Part shown: piece after piece, positions 33,983-44,030 of the stretch
Layout: each line of letters begins with the position of its first letter
How positions within the stretch are numbered: position 1 is the stretch's first letter
From: a bacterium
GTDB taxonomy: Bacteria > UBP15 > UBA6099 > JAJRTR01
Direction of reading: 5' to 3'
DNA length: 64,000 bases
NCBI GenBank assembly: GCA_024278215.1
Contig: JAJRTR010000124.1
Span: 22,093 to 86,092, forward strand
Program-made: the position numbers and the translations under genes
The notes under the pieces: generated by a model
Told to the model about the DNA's origin: nothing
Seen by the model: the letters and a program-made list of their open reading frames with translations, nothing else
Database searches by the model: none

Positions 33983-35338
33983 TCATGGTTTATCGAATTT
34001 TGTGTCGCCGTCATAAACGAGGGCGTCCTGGCTGCGCAAAGTTTCCTGAATATCTCGTGTCAAATCTTCAAAATCTTTTCCGCGCGCCGCACGCAACGCG
34101 GCGGCAACTCCGCCCGCATGGCCCACCGCCATACATGTAGGCATCACGCGCGTCGATGAAAATCCTTCGTGTGTTACAGATATGCACCTGCCGACCGTGA
34201 CAAGGTTTTCCACCTGTATGCCGAGGAGCGAGCGCAGCGGGATGTCGTAGTATCCTTTGCCTTCGATCATGCGGGATTCGAGCCCCGCGCTGTCGGCCCG
34301 GTGGATATCCATCGGGAACGCGCCTTTGGCGACGACATCGGCGAACCCTTCGCAGGCGACGACATCGTTTTCATTCATCACATATCTTCCTTTGAGCCGC
34401 CGTGTCTCACGCACTCCTATGTGGTCGGCCACACGCACAAGACGCGCCCAGTTGAATCCGGGTATCTCATCTTTCATGAACCTGACGAGCTCATCCACCT
34501 GCCGCAGCCCTTCCCGCACAGCCGCTGAAAGCTGTTCACCATGCAGCGCGTTGTAACCGGTGACGCGCGTAGTGTTTACGGCGACTTCGGCCGAACGCCC
34601 CGTGCCGAAAAAGAGAAGCCTGTCGCGCATAATGTTCAGCCTGCCCTCGGCGCGCGCTTTATCGACCTGCGGGAAAAAACCCGCGACTCCGATATATCCG
34701 TGATCCAGAACAGATATATCTTTGTTCATATAAAATTCGCCGGAGTGTGATTTCTGGTATTCGATTATCCCGGCGGCATCGACACGGTCCATAATAAAGA
34801 TAAGCGTCATCGGCTGGCAATTGTCGTCGATCTCCATATCGCAGCCCGCCGCCGTTGCCAGGTCACCGTTGCCGCTCGCGTCTACATAACATTTCGCTTT
34901 TACCTCCAGCAGGCCGCCCTGCCGGTCTTCGACGACGACGCTTTCGATCCTCGTCGCGGTCGCCCGGACCTCGCGCAACCTGAATCCCAGTGCGACTTCC
35001 ACCCCCTCGGACGACAGCCATTCGGAAAGGAAGATTTTCAGGGCATCGGGGTCCACAGGCGTAACAGAGGCAGCGAAACCGACGGGGTCGGGCAGGTGGC
35101 CTGGAGTGGCACCCCGGCTTTTCAGGCGTTCGATCATCTCCTGCGCCACGCCGCCTATCACACGCCTGCCCGGTGCGTGGAAAGTCTGCATCGGTGTCAC
35201 GAGCGACAGCGTGGCTGTGCCACCGAGTACAAACGCTCTCTCGGCGAGCAGCACCTTCGCGCCGGCCCGTGCCGCGCCGACTGCCGCCGCCACTCCGGAC
35301 AGACCGCCGCCCAGTATGAATATATCAGTTTCCTTCAT
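33983..35338 (-). CDS. FAD-dependent oxidoreductase
   Basis: DIFILGGGLSGVAAAVGAARAGAKVLLAER Rossmann motif, CYVDASGNGDLATAAG, LLGIQVENLVTVGRCIS. Confidence 0.88.
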   Translation of the reverse strand: MKETDIFILGGGLSGVAAAVGAARAGAKVLLAERAFVLGGTATLSLVTPMQTFHAPGRRVIGGVAQEMIERLKSRGATPGHLPDPVGFAASVTPVDPDALKIFLSEWLSSEGVEVALGFRLREVRATATRIESVVVEDRQGGLLEVKAKCYVDASGNGDLATAAGCDMEIDDNCQPMTLIFIMDRVDAAGIIEYQKSHSGEFYMNKDISVLDHGYIGVAGFFPQVDKARAEGRLNIMRDRLLFFGTGRSAEVAVNTTRVTGYNALHGEQLSAAVREGLRQVDELVRFMKDEIPGFNWARLVRVADHIGVRETRRLKGRYVMNENDVVACEGFADVVAKGAFPMDIHRADSAGLESRMIEGKGYYDIPLRSLLGIQVENLVTVGRCISVTHEGFSSTRVMPTCMAVGHAGGVAAALRAARGKDFEDLTRDIQETLRSQDALVYDGDTKFDKP

Positions 35339-35443
35339 TGTCGCTTTCCGGGCCGGGAATTATCTTTCGGCAATAATAAAGCAATAATAGGTGTCGCCGC
35401 ACTCCATTTGTGAAGAAGCATATCTCTGCGTGAATGTCCGCCG

Positions 35444-37339
35444 TCAAACGAACTTTGCGCTCTTGAGTTTCTTTTTGGCAATGCGCAGCCCACGGGCTTT
35501 CAGTCCGCGCACCGGGTAGTCGGCGATGCTGAACTCGCCGTCGAGCACCCTCATTCTCAGTTCGTGCTTGTATTGCAGGGACAGCTTTTTGCTCGAATCG
35601 GTCGTCAGTTTCAGCGCGACGCACCCGTCGGGCACAAGGCTGTATTCCTTGTTGAGGATGAACTTGTCGATCCGGCAGCGCTTTATATACGGGTACGACG
35701 TTTTTTTCTCTTTGTACAGCACGTTGAATATGACATCCTTATCGACGAACCCGCAATAGAGCATTCCTTTGCCGACAAAAAGTTTTTCCGGCACGTCGAT
35801 CACCGAATATTCGCCGTTTTTGCGTATCACGAGCACACGGTCGTATTCCGACACGTCGAGTATTTCCGTGCCCTCGACATCACTGTAGCCGAGGTAGCCG
35901 GTTTCCCTGTCGTAGCATAGTTTGAGGTCGCGTTTCGCGGCAGCGCGCGCGTCCACTTTGTCGATGGATTTTATCTCCGTGCGGCGCGGGAACTGCGGCC
36001 TGTATATCTCGATGAGCGCACGGAGGAAATCTATCGAATATTCTGTAATATTCGACAGCGCCTCCCTTATTTCGCGGAGCCGCCTGCGGATGTCGCTCAT
36101 TTCTTTTTTCGCTTTGTTTATGTCGTAGAGGGAAATGCGCCTGATGGGAATCTTCAACAGCGTCTCGACATCTTCGCTGGTTACATCGCGCTTGATCTTA
36201 TCCTTGAAGGGTTCGAGCCCGGCAATCACGGCGTTTTGCACGTTTTTCTTCGTTTTTTCCTCTTCGATCAGTTTGTATATGCGGTTTTCGATAAATATCT
36301 GCTCGATAGTCTTCGCGTGGAGCCGCGCCCGGAGTTTTTCTTTTTCTATATTAAGTTCGGCTGTGAGTATCTCGACGAGCCGCTCGGAACTGTACTTTAT
36401 CACTTCCGTCACAGTCATCTGCTGCGGCCTGTTGTCACGGTTGATAATCATCAGGTGCGTCGAGATCGAATTCTCGCAGTTTGTGAAAGCATAGAGCGCG
36501 TCGACGACATCTTTTGTCTTCACGTTGCGGGCGAGCCGCACTTCGATCTCGACGTTTTCCGCCGTGTAGTCGTTGATGCTCGATACTTTAATGTGATTTT
36601 TTTTCGAAGCCGCTTCGATGGAGTTTATGAGCGATTCGGTCGTGGTGCCGTAAGGTATTTCCCTGATAATGATGCGTTTGGGGTCTTTTGTGTCGAGCCG
36701 CGCCCGCACGACGACTTTGCCGTTGCCGTCCTCATATTCCGAGACGTCGACGAGTCCGCCTGTCGGGAAATCGGGATAGACAGTGAACTCTTCATTTCTC
36801 AGGCAGTTGATCTGCGCTTCGAGCAGTTCGATGAAATTGTGGGGCAGAATCTTTGTGGACATACCGACCGCGATGCCCTCCGCGCCGTGCGCCAGCACGA
36901 TAGGCACTTTGGCGGGAAACGCCACGGGTTCTTTGTTGCGACCGTCGTAAGAATCGACAAATTGCGTTATTTCCGGGTTGTAGAGAACTTCTTTCGTCAG
37001 CGGGAGCAGGCGGCATTCGATGTATCTCGCGGCCGATGCCTCGTCGCCCGTGTATATGTTGCCGAAGTTACCCTGTTTCTCGATCAGAAGGTCTTTATTC
37101 GCGATCACAACAAGCGCGGAATATATCGACTGGTCGCCGTGCGGATGATATTTCATCGTGTGGCCGACGACATTCGCCACTTTGTGGAACTTGCCGTCGT
37201 CGAGCTCCAGCAGGGAATGGATTATGCGCCGCTGCACTGGCTTGAGACCATCGTCGATGTGCGGTATTGCCCTATCCTTTATTACATAGGAAGCATATTC
37301 CAGAAAGTTTTCGTCGTATATATTGTGTACATAAGCCAT
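35444..37339 (-). CDS. parC: Type IIA topoisomerase subunit A (topo IV ParC-like, short)
   Basis: YASYVIKDRAIPHIDDGLKPVQRRIIHSL, YHPHGDQSIY, ASAARYIECRL (active-site Tyr), EGIAVGMSTKILPHNF. Confidence 0.88.
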   Translation of the reverse strand: MAYVHNIYDENFLEYASYVIKDRAIPHIDDGLKPVQRRIIHSLLELDDGKFHKVANVVGHTMKYHPHGDQSIYSALVVIANKDLLIEKQGNFGNIYTGDEASAARYIECRLLPLTKEVLYNPEITQFVDSYDGRNKEPVAFPAKVPIVLAHGAEGIAVGMSTKILPHNFIELLEAQINCLRNEEFTVYPDFPTGGLVDVSEYEDGNGKVVVRARLDTKDPKRIIIREIPYGTTTESLINSIEAASKKNHIKVSSINDYTAENVEIEVRLARNVKTKDVVDALYAFTNCENSISTHLMIINRDNRPQQMTVTEVIKYSSERLVEILTAELNIEKEKLRARLHAKTIEQIFIENRIYKLIEEEKTKKNVQNAVIAGLEPFKDKIKRDVTSEDVETLLKIPIRRISLYDINKAKKEMSDIRRRLREIREALSNITEYSIDFLRALIEIYRPQFPRRTEIKSIDKVDARAAAKRDLKLCYDRETGYLGYSDVEGTEILDVSEYDRVLVIRKNGEYSVIDVPEKLFVGKGMLYCGFVDKDVIFNVLYKEKKTSYPYIKRCRIDKFILNKEYSLVPDGCVALKLTTDSSKKLSLQYKHELRMRVLDGEFSIADYPVRGLKARGLRIAKKKLKSAKFV

Positions 37340-37357
37340 GTTCGGTTCTGATTCCGT

Positions 37358-39166
37358 TTAAACTAAATTCTCGATAATGTATTCCCGTCTTTCGGGAGTG
37401 TTTTTCCCCATATAGAACCGCAGAGTATCGGGAATGTGCGCCACGGATTTCACATTTATGCGCACAAGCCTGATGTTGTCGCCGATGAACTGGCCGAACT
37501 CGCCGGGTGAAATTTCGCCAAGCCCTTTGAATCTCGTGATCTCCGGATTTTTGACCTTTTTCAGCAACGCGTCGCGCTCTTTGTTATTGTAGGCGTAATA
37601 GGTATTTGTTTTATTGCGCACCCTGAACAGCGGCGTCTCCAGAATATATACATGGCCCCTGATGACGAGGTTTTCGAAGTAGTTGAGGAAATATGTCAGC
37701 AACAGGTTCCTGATATGGTAACCGTCCACGTCGGCATCGGTCGCGATGATGACTTTGTTGAAACGAAGGGTGTCGATATCGTCCTCGATATTGAGAGCCT
37801 TCATAAGATTGTATAGTTCGGCATTCTTGTAAATCGCGGCGCGTGTTTTCCCGAAAAGGTTCTGCGGTTTGCCTCTCAATGTGAAAATGGCCTGAGTCAT
37901 AGCGTCGCGTGAAGATACGATCGAACCGGCGGCCGACTGGCCTTCTGTAATAAAAATCATAGTCCGGTCACCATGCTTCTTGTGGTCCCTGTGATACTTG
38001 CAATCTTTGAGATTCGGTATCTTTATCTGGATTCGTTTTGCGGCTTCGCGGGCTTCCTTTTTAACGGCGTTCAGTTCCTTGCGCAGTTTTTCATTGTTGA
38101 CAATCTTCAACTCTATTTTCTCGGCGGCATCATGATTCTTATGCAGGAAGTCAACAACACTGGCTTTGACCTCGTTGACAATCCAGCTTCGTATCTCCGT
38201 GTTGCCCAGCTTGTTTTTTGTCTGCGACTCGAAAATGGGAGACTTGAGTTTTATCGCAATCGCTCCGATAACACCGTCCCTGACATCCTGCCCCGCGAAT
38301 GACTTTTTATAAAATTCATTGACACCTTTCAGGATGCCTTCGCGAAACGCGCTCTGATGTGTGCCTCCGTCATTTGTATACTGCCCGTTGACAAAAGAAA
38401 AATACGATTCACCGTAAGAATTCGTATGTGTGAAGGAGAATTCGAGCTTTTTCGATTTGTAATAAACAGGGTCGTATATGGGAGAACTGCCGGTCTGTCC
38501 GAGCAGCAGGTCAAGCAGTCCATTTTTCGATTCGAACTTTTTGCCGTTAAGGTACAGGGCCAGCCCGCTGTTGAGACATGCGTATCGCCACACTCTCTTT
38601 TCGACATGATCGAGGTTGAATTCATATTCGCCGAAAATCTCTTCGTCGGGCTCGAACTCGATCAGGGTGCCGTCGGGCTCCGACTTCGCGCCGCCTCTTT
38701 TCTTCCCCCTGATATCGCCGCGCGAAAACTCCGCGCTCATGTACTTGCCTTCTCGATATGATGTGACTTTAAAAAATGAGGACAGCCCGTTCACCGCCTT
38801 GGTCCCTACCCCGTTGAGCCCCACGCTGAACTGGAATACATCGTCGTTATATTTCGCGCCGGTGTTTATCACCGACACACATTCGATGACTTTGCCAAGC
38901 GGTATGCCGCGACCGTAATCACGCACTTTCACGTTTATTCCATCTATTCTTATGTCGACTCTCTTTCCGTAGCCCATGATGAATTCGTCCACGGAATTAT
39001 CAATCACCTCTTTGAGCAGAATATATATCCCGTCTTCAGGATCGGAGCCGTTGCCCAGCCGCCCGATGTACATCCCTGTCCTCATCCTGATATGTTCAAG
39101 TGAACTCAGGGTCTTGATCTTGCTTTCGTCGTAAACCGACGACTGTTGTTTCATTGCTTTGCTCAT
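37358..39166 (-). CDS. parE: Type IIA topoisomerase subunit B (topo IV ParE-like)
   Basis: RMRTGMYIGRLGNG, VRDYGRGIPLGKV, GLNGVGTKAVNGLS, ITEGQSAAGS, IIATDADVDGYHIRNLL. Start ATG 39166. Confidence 0.88.
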   Translation of the reverse strand: MSKAMKQQSSVYDESKIKTLSSLEHIRMRTGMYIGRLGNGSDPEDGIYILLKEVIDNSVDEFIMGYGKRVDIRIDGINVKVRDYGRGIPLGKVIECVSVINTGAKYNDDVFQFSVGLNGVGTKAVNGLSSFFKVTSYREGKYMSAEFSRGDIRGKKRGGAKSEPDGTLIEFEPDEEIFGEYEFNLDHVEKRVWRYACLNSGLALYLNGKKFESKNGLLDLLLGQTGSSPIYDPVYYKSKKLEFSFTHTNSYGESYFSFVNGQYTNDGGTHQSAFREGILKGVNEFYKKSFAGQDVRDGVIGAIAIKLKSPIFESQTKNKLGNTEIRSWIVNEVKASVVDFLHKNHDAAEKIELKIVNNEKLRKELNAVKKEAREAAKRIQIKIPNLKDCKYHRDHKKHGDRTMIFITEGQSAAGSIVSSRDAMTQAIFTLRGKPQNLFGKTRAAIYKNAELYNLMKALNIEDDIDTLRFNKVIIATDADVDGYHIRNLLLTYFLNYFENLVIRGHVYILETPLFRVRNKTNTYYAYNNKERDALLKKVKNPEITRFKGLGEISPGEFGQFIGDNIRLVRINVKSVAHIPDTLRFYMGKNTPERREYIIENLV

Positions 39167-39576
39167 TATGTTATTTTTTCCGCGCCGAACTTGCGTCCGG
39201 CATGACATCCCGTTTTTTTATCGTATTGCTAAAGAGCACATACCTCTTTTATGTCGAATCTAATATTCGGATAGCTTTTCGGCTTCCTGCTCCACAATAA
39301 AATACTTTACCAGATTTTTCATTATAAATAATAGCGCAATATGTTGCAAATCATTTTAAAAAATATTCATCAGTTCCTGAAAACCTGCATAGTGCGCTAT
39401 CATGCGTCATAGTTGCCTATAGTTCGCAATACCGCCCTTTACTGTTGTTGCTCCGGGCAGTCCTCCGGTTCAACTGTAAGCAATAGGATGTTGTAGTAGG
39501 GAAATATTACTGCGTTTGCCTGAAATCGCCCCGTCACAAACACGCTTTTGCAAAAAGCTCCGAAGAAAAAAAAGAA

Positions 39577-39606
39577 TTGCATTTTATGGCAATATCCTAA
39601 TATAAT
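39577..39606 (+). promoter_or_regulatory. Sigma70-like promoter upstream of the S55 peptidase gene
   Basis: TTGCAT-N18-TATAAT. Confidence 0.5.
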
Positions 39607-39901
39607 GTCTATCGGCTGACGGGCCGAGAAGGCACGTAAATAGCACAGGAGACTGTTCGGGAGCCGTTTTGTTCGAAGGCTGTGACGTCCGATCTATTTT
39701 TTTACGCTCCGAGCGTCAGTCTATCCTACACAATTTCCTTTCGGAAAATTACATGTTGTTTTTAACGGCAAAGACGCTTGAGCATTGTATTGCGAAGGCG
39801 CGCTGCGCTATTGCGAAATATGCAACGGACTCATGCTGTACGAGTTTGCATATACCACACACATTTTTCACTGTGAGCTCTCACAGAGGTCAAAATATTT
39901 T

Positions 39902-42112
39902 ATGAATAATTCACTTTACAACAGAGGGAAATTGAAATTGATGATCGCAGTGATTGCGGCGATTACCGTTCTGTCTTTTGCGCCGCAACCGGCGGCGGCT
40001 CTCGACATCATGCCTGTAGACCAGGTCAAAGAGGGGATGAAGGGTTACGGTAAGACGGTATTCGCGGGGGACAGGATATCCCGGTTCCCGGTGAAGGTGC
40101 GCGGAGTAGTGCCCGGCAGCGGTATGAGCGGCGAGCCGCTGATACTGGTGGAGCTTACGGGCCGCGAGGTCGAGCGCTACGGCGGTGTGTCGATGGGAAT
40201 GAGCGGTTCGCCGATATATGTGAACAACAAGTTGATCGGAGCGCTGTCACTGGCATTCCCGTTGAGCGACCATAGTCTCGGCGGTGTGACACCTATCGAG
40301 GTGATGCTCGAGGCGTCGAAGTATGACACGAAAACCGGGCCAGGCTCCGAGCAGGGTAAGATTCCGCTGGAAAAACCGCTGCGGGTGGCCGGCAAAACTT
40401 ATAAATGGATACAGCACGGCGTTGCCGATTCGATGGAACCCGGCGTGTTGTATGCCCGCCCTGCCCTTGCGCCGGTGGCGGTCGGCGGCCTGAGCGACAG
40501 GGCGATGGGCCTGATGAAACGGCAGTTCGCACAGAACGGTATCGAGATACGGCCTATAAAAAAGTTACAGAAAGGCACGGCGAAATCCGACGGGATCATC
40601 GGACCCGGCTCGGCGCTCGAGCCCGGCAGTTCCGTGGCGGTGCAGCTCATCAGGGGCGACATCGACTTCTCGGCTGTCGGCACGGTCACTGCGATCGAAG
40701 ACGGGCGTGTGCTGCTGTTCGGACATCCGTTTTTCCGCAAAGGGCCGGTGGAATACCTGCTCGCGGACGCCTATGTGAACGCGATCGTAACATCGACGGA
40801 TGTGCCGTATAAAATCACTACGACGGGCCTTCTGCGCGGCATGGTAGTGCAGGACAGGGGCAGCGCGCTGGTGGGCAGGCTGGACAGCTATCCGCTGCTG
40901 GTGCCGGTGAAAGTGAATGTGACCGACGCGGACATCGGGCGCAAAAAGACTGTCGCCGTAAAGATCGTGCGCGACCCGGATTTCATTGTTAATCTCATAC
41001 TGATGACAGCGCTGGAAGCTATCGACAATTCGATAGACCGCATTGGGCGCGGTACGGCGAGAATGAGGTTCAACCTGCGCGCTTCGGGACACGACGGCAC
41101 TGTTAAGATGGAAAACATGTTTTATGACAGGTACGATATAGCGATCCGGTCGCTGTCGGACCTTGTAGACGCGCTGATGCTGTTCTCCGAAAACCGCTTT
41201 TTCGACTCGATGGTCACGGGCCTGGAGATAAATCTCGATATTGATTCGTCGAACTCCGTGGCGTCTATTGAAAAAGTGGAGATAGCGGAAAGGATAGAGA
41301 ACCCGGCGGACGAAGCGGCCCGCACGGCGGCGGAACAACGGGCGCAGGCAAAGGGGAAAACCGCTGAAACGGAATCGGCAAAGGGAGATACGAAAGAAAC
41401 AGCACCCGAAGAAACTACCGAAGAAACTTCAGCGAAAACGAAAGTATCCATCGAAAAAACGGAACTTGAAAGTATTGAAGGGAAGACGGACGAAGAAAAG
41501 GATTTCGACGATTTTCTCGACAATATTTTCTCGACGAAAGCTAAAAATAAAAAGGGAAACGACAAGAAAGAAGAGTTTCCGCGTGTGATGCGGGGCGAGA
41601 AACTCAAGCTCAGTGTCCGCGTGCGACCATATAAGGAAGATACTGTCGGCGAGAATCTTTTTCTGAAAGTGCCGCAAAACATTGCCCTGGGCAACGCTGT
41701 GATAAAGGTTTTCTCCGGCAAACCCGAGCCCACTATGAGCGCCGGGGTTTTCAATATCGACATAAGCGCGGATAACCCCGAAGATCGTGAGCAGGCTGAA
41801 AATAATACGTATGACGAGGAGGAAAAGGAGGAATCTTTCGATGATGTTCTCAATGATTTCCTCGATCGCGACCTCAACAACGAACTTGTGGCGACTATTA
41901 TGCCGGTCGGATTCAACACCGATGATAATGAAAAAGCGGATAAGGAAAAGACCAGGAACTACACGGCTAATGAAGGCAAGGCCAAGAAACGAACCGACTG
42001 GGTGCTGAACGGTTCGGCTGTCATGAAAGTAAAGGTGGTCGATGAAGATGGCCGCTCATTTAAAGAAATAAGGATAAAGAAATCTAAAATAAACGCCTTG
42101 CGCGTTGAATAG
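39902..42112 (+). CDS. SpoIVB/S55-like peptidase with acidic low-complexity C-terminal region
   Basis: DIMPVDQVKEGMKGYGKTVFAGD, GMSGSPIYVNNKLIGAL (nucleophile Ser motif), LFGHPFFRKGPVEYLL. Start ATG 39902 before a signal peptide. Confidence 0.8.
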   Translation: MNNSLYNRGKLKLMIAVIAAITVLSFAPQPAAALDIMPVDQVKEGMKGYGKTVFAGDRISRFPVKVRGVVPGSGMSGEPLILVELTGREVERYGGVSMGMSGSPIYVNNKLIGALSLAFPLSDHSLGGVTPIEVMLEASKYDTKTGPGSEQGKIPLEKPLRVAGKTYKWIQHGVADSMEPGVLYARPALAPVAVGGLSDRAMGLMKRQFAQNGIEIRPIKKLQKGTAKSDGIIGPGSALEPGSSVAVQLIRGDIDFSAVGTVTAIEDGRVLLFGHPFFRKGPVEYLLADAYVNAIVTSTDVPYKITTTGLLRGMVVQDRGSALVGRLDSYPLLVPVKVNVTDADIGRKKTVAVKIVRDPDFIVNLILMTALEAIDNSIDRIGRGTARMRFNLRASGHDGTVKMENMFYDRYDIAIRSLSDLVDALMLFSENRFFDSMVTGLEINLDIDSSNSVASIEKVEIAERIENPADEAARTAAEQRAQAKGKTAETESAKGDTKETAPEETTEETSAKTKVSIEKTELESIEGKTDEEKDFDDFLDNIFSTKAKNKKGNDKKEEFPRVMRGEKLKLSVRVRPYKEDTVGENLFLKVPQNIALGNAVIKVFSGKPEPTMSAGVFNIDISADNPEDREQAENNTYDEEEKEESFDDVLNDFLDRDLNNELVATIMPVGFNTDDNEKADKEKTRNYTANEGKAKKRTDWVLNGSAVMKVKVVDEDGRSFKEIRIKKSKINALRVE

Positions 42113-42130
42113 AAAATATGGTGATGTAGA

Positions 42131-42670
42131 ATGGCGAAAAAAACAATGAAGTCAAAAGAGAATCCCGCGCGGATATGCGTGGTTATGGGAAGCGACTCCG
42201 ACTTGAAGGGCCTTACGCCCTGCATGGAAACGCTGGACGGTTTCGGGATCGACTACGAGGTCTATATTGCCTCGGCGCACCGCACGCATGAATACCTGAA
42301 GCGTATAATCAGGAAGTTCGACCGGGCCGGCGGCAGCGTGGTGATAGCGGCGGCCGGCGGGGCGGCGCACCTGCCGGGCGTTGTGGCGGCGCTGACGACG
42401 CTGCCGGTGATCGGCGTGCCGATGGTCTCGAAACTGCTGGGGCTGGACTCGCTGCTGTCGATCGTGCAGATGCCGTCGGGCATGCCGGTGGCGACAGTCG
42501 CCACGGGCGGCGCGAAAAACGCGGCGCTGCTGGCTGTCCAGATACTCGCTGTTTCGGACGGGAGACTCAGGGCGAAGTATGAGGACTTCAGGGCAAAACA
42601 GGCGGAAGGCGTGATGGCGAAGTCGAAGAAGTTGCAGCAGAAGGGATACCTGCATTACTTCGACGAGTAA
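42131..42670 (+). CDS. purE: N5-carboxyaminoimidazole ribonucleotide mutase
   Basis: [64 protein letters not shown]. Confidence 0.95.
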   Translation: MAKKTMKSKENPARICVVMGSDSDLKGLTPCMETLDGFGIDYEVYIASAHRTHEYLKRIIRKFDRAGGSVVIAAAGGAAHLPGVVAALTTLPVIGVPMVSKLLGLDSLLSIVQMPSGMPVATVATGGAKNAALLAVQILAVSDGRLRAKYEDFRAKQAEGVMAKSKKLQQKGYLHYFDE

Positions 42671-42722
42671 TGTGGATTGTGTAAAAGATGTTTAAACAGC
42701 TAAGACACTTAGGAGCCGATAA

Positions 42723-44012
42723 ATGATAGAACGATATACGTATGAACCGATGGGCTCGATCTGGGCGGAGCGTAACAAGTTTCAGAAATGGCTCGACGTG
42801 GAGGTCGCGGTCTGCGAAGCGATGAACAAAAAAGGTGAGATTCCGGATAAGGACCTCGCGATAATCAAGAAGAAAGCCGCTTTCACGGTGGACCGAATCA
42901 ATGAAATAGAAAAAGAAACAGACCATGACGTGATCGCGTTCCTGACGAATGTTGCGGAGAATGTCGGGAAGCCGTCGCGCTATATCCACAAGGGAATGAC
43001 GTCGTCGGACGTACTGGACACGGCTATGGCACTGCGGATGCGCGAGTCGGCCGACGTCATTCTGAAAGAGATAAGAGAAGTCCGCAAGGTGCTGAAACGG
43101 CAGGCGAAAAAACATAAGAACACAGTGATGGTGGGACGCACACACGGCATACACGCCGAGCCGATGACATTCGGGTTGAAACTGCTGTTGTGGTACGACG
43201 AAATGGGCCGCAACGAGGACCGCATGAAAAGGGCGAAAGAAATAATATCTGTGGGCAAGATATCCGGCGCGGTGGGCACATACTCGAACCTTCCGCCGGA
43301 CATCGAGGCGGCGGCGTGCAGGGCGCTCAAACTGAAACCCGCGAAACTTGCCACGCAGGTGATACAGCGCGACAGACACGCGGAGTTCATGTCGCATATC
43401 GCCGTGCTGGGCGGCACGATAGAAAAGATCGCCACCGAGTTTCGCGGATTGCAACGCACGGACATAAGGGAAGTAGAGGAGTATTTCGCGAAGGGGCAGA
43501 AAGGGTCTTCGGCCATGCCGCACAAGCGAAACCCGATTACGTGCGAGCGCCTCGCGGGCCTGAGCAGGGTGCTGAGGGCGAACGCGCACACGGCTTGCGA
43601 GAACATCGCCCTGTGGCACGAGCGCGACATCACACATTCGTCCGTCGAGCGCGTGATTATCCCCGACAGCTGCATTCTGGTCCACTATATGCTCGTAAGA
43701 CTCAAAAAGATACTGGACAACTTCATAGTGTATCCGGAGCGTATGTTGGAGAACCTGAACAGGACGCGCGGCCTGATATTCTCGCAGCGCATGTTGCTGG
43801 GACTCGTGGACAAAGGAATAACCCGCGAGGAAGCCTACACGCTCGTGCAGCGCAACGCGATGAACGTGTGGAAGGGCGAAGACGACTTCAAGGCGTTGCT
43901 GAAGAGAGATGCCGATGTCATGAAACTGCTGTCCGAAGAAGAGATCGAGGAATTGTTCGACATAAACTATTTTTTAAGGCATGTGGACAAGATATATAAA
44001 CGGTTTTATTAA
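42723..44012 (+). CDS. purB: Adenylosuccinate lyase
   Basis: KGMTSSDVLDTAMALRM, GRTHGIHAEPMTFG, KGSSAMPHKRNPITCE. Confidence 0.95.
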   Translation: MIERYTYEPMGSIWAERNKFQKWLDVEVAVCEAMNKKGEIPDKDLAIIKKKAAFTVDRINEIEKETDHDVIAFLTNVAENVGKPSRYIHKGMTSSDVLDTAMALRMRESADVILKEIREVRKVLKRQAKKHKNTVMVGRTHGIHAEPMTFGLKLLLWYDEMGRNEDRMKRAKEIISVGKISGAVGTYSNLPPDIEAAACRALKLKPAKLATQVIQRDRHAEFMSHIAVLGGTIEKIATEFRGLQRTDIREVEEYFAKGQKGSSAMPHKRNPITCERLAGLSRVLRANAHTACENIALWHERDITHSSVERVIIPDSCILVHYMLVRLKKILDNFIVYPERMLENLNRTRGLIFSQRMLLGLVDKGITREEAYTLVQRNAMNVWKGEDDFKALLKRDADVMKLLSEEEIEELFDINYFLRHVDKIYKRFY

Positions 44013-44030
44013 CAGAGTGGGAGTCGCGAC

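Noticed and set aside
36236-37351. 371-aa plus-strand ORF
   Set aside because: Antisense to the well-supported parC-like gene.
39167-39901. Firm oriC call at the strand switch
   Set aside because: No exact DnaA boxes found and dnaA/dnaN are absent nearby; kept only as a weak hypothesis.
42588-43685. 365-aa minus-strand ORF
   Set aside because: Antisense to purB, Arg/His-rich shadow composition.
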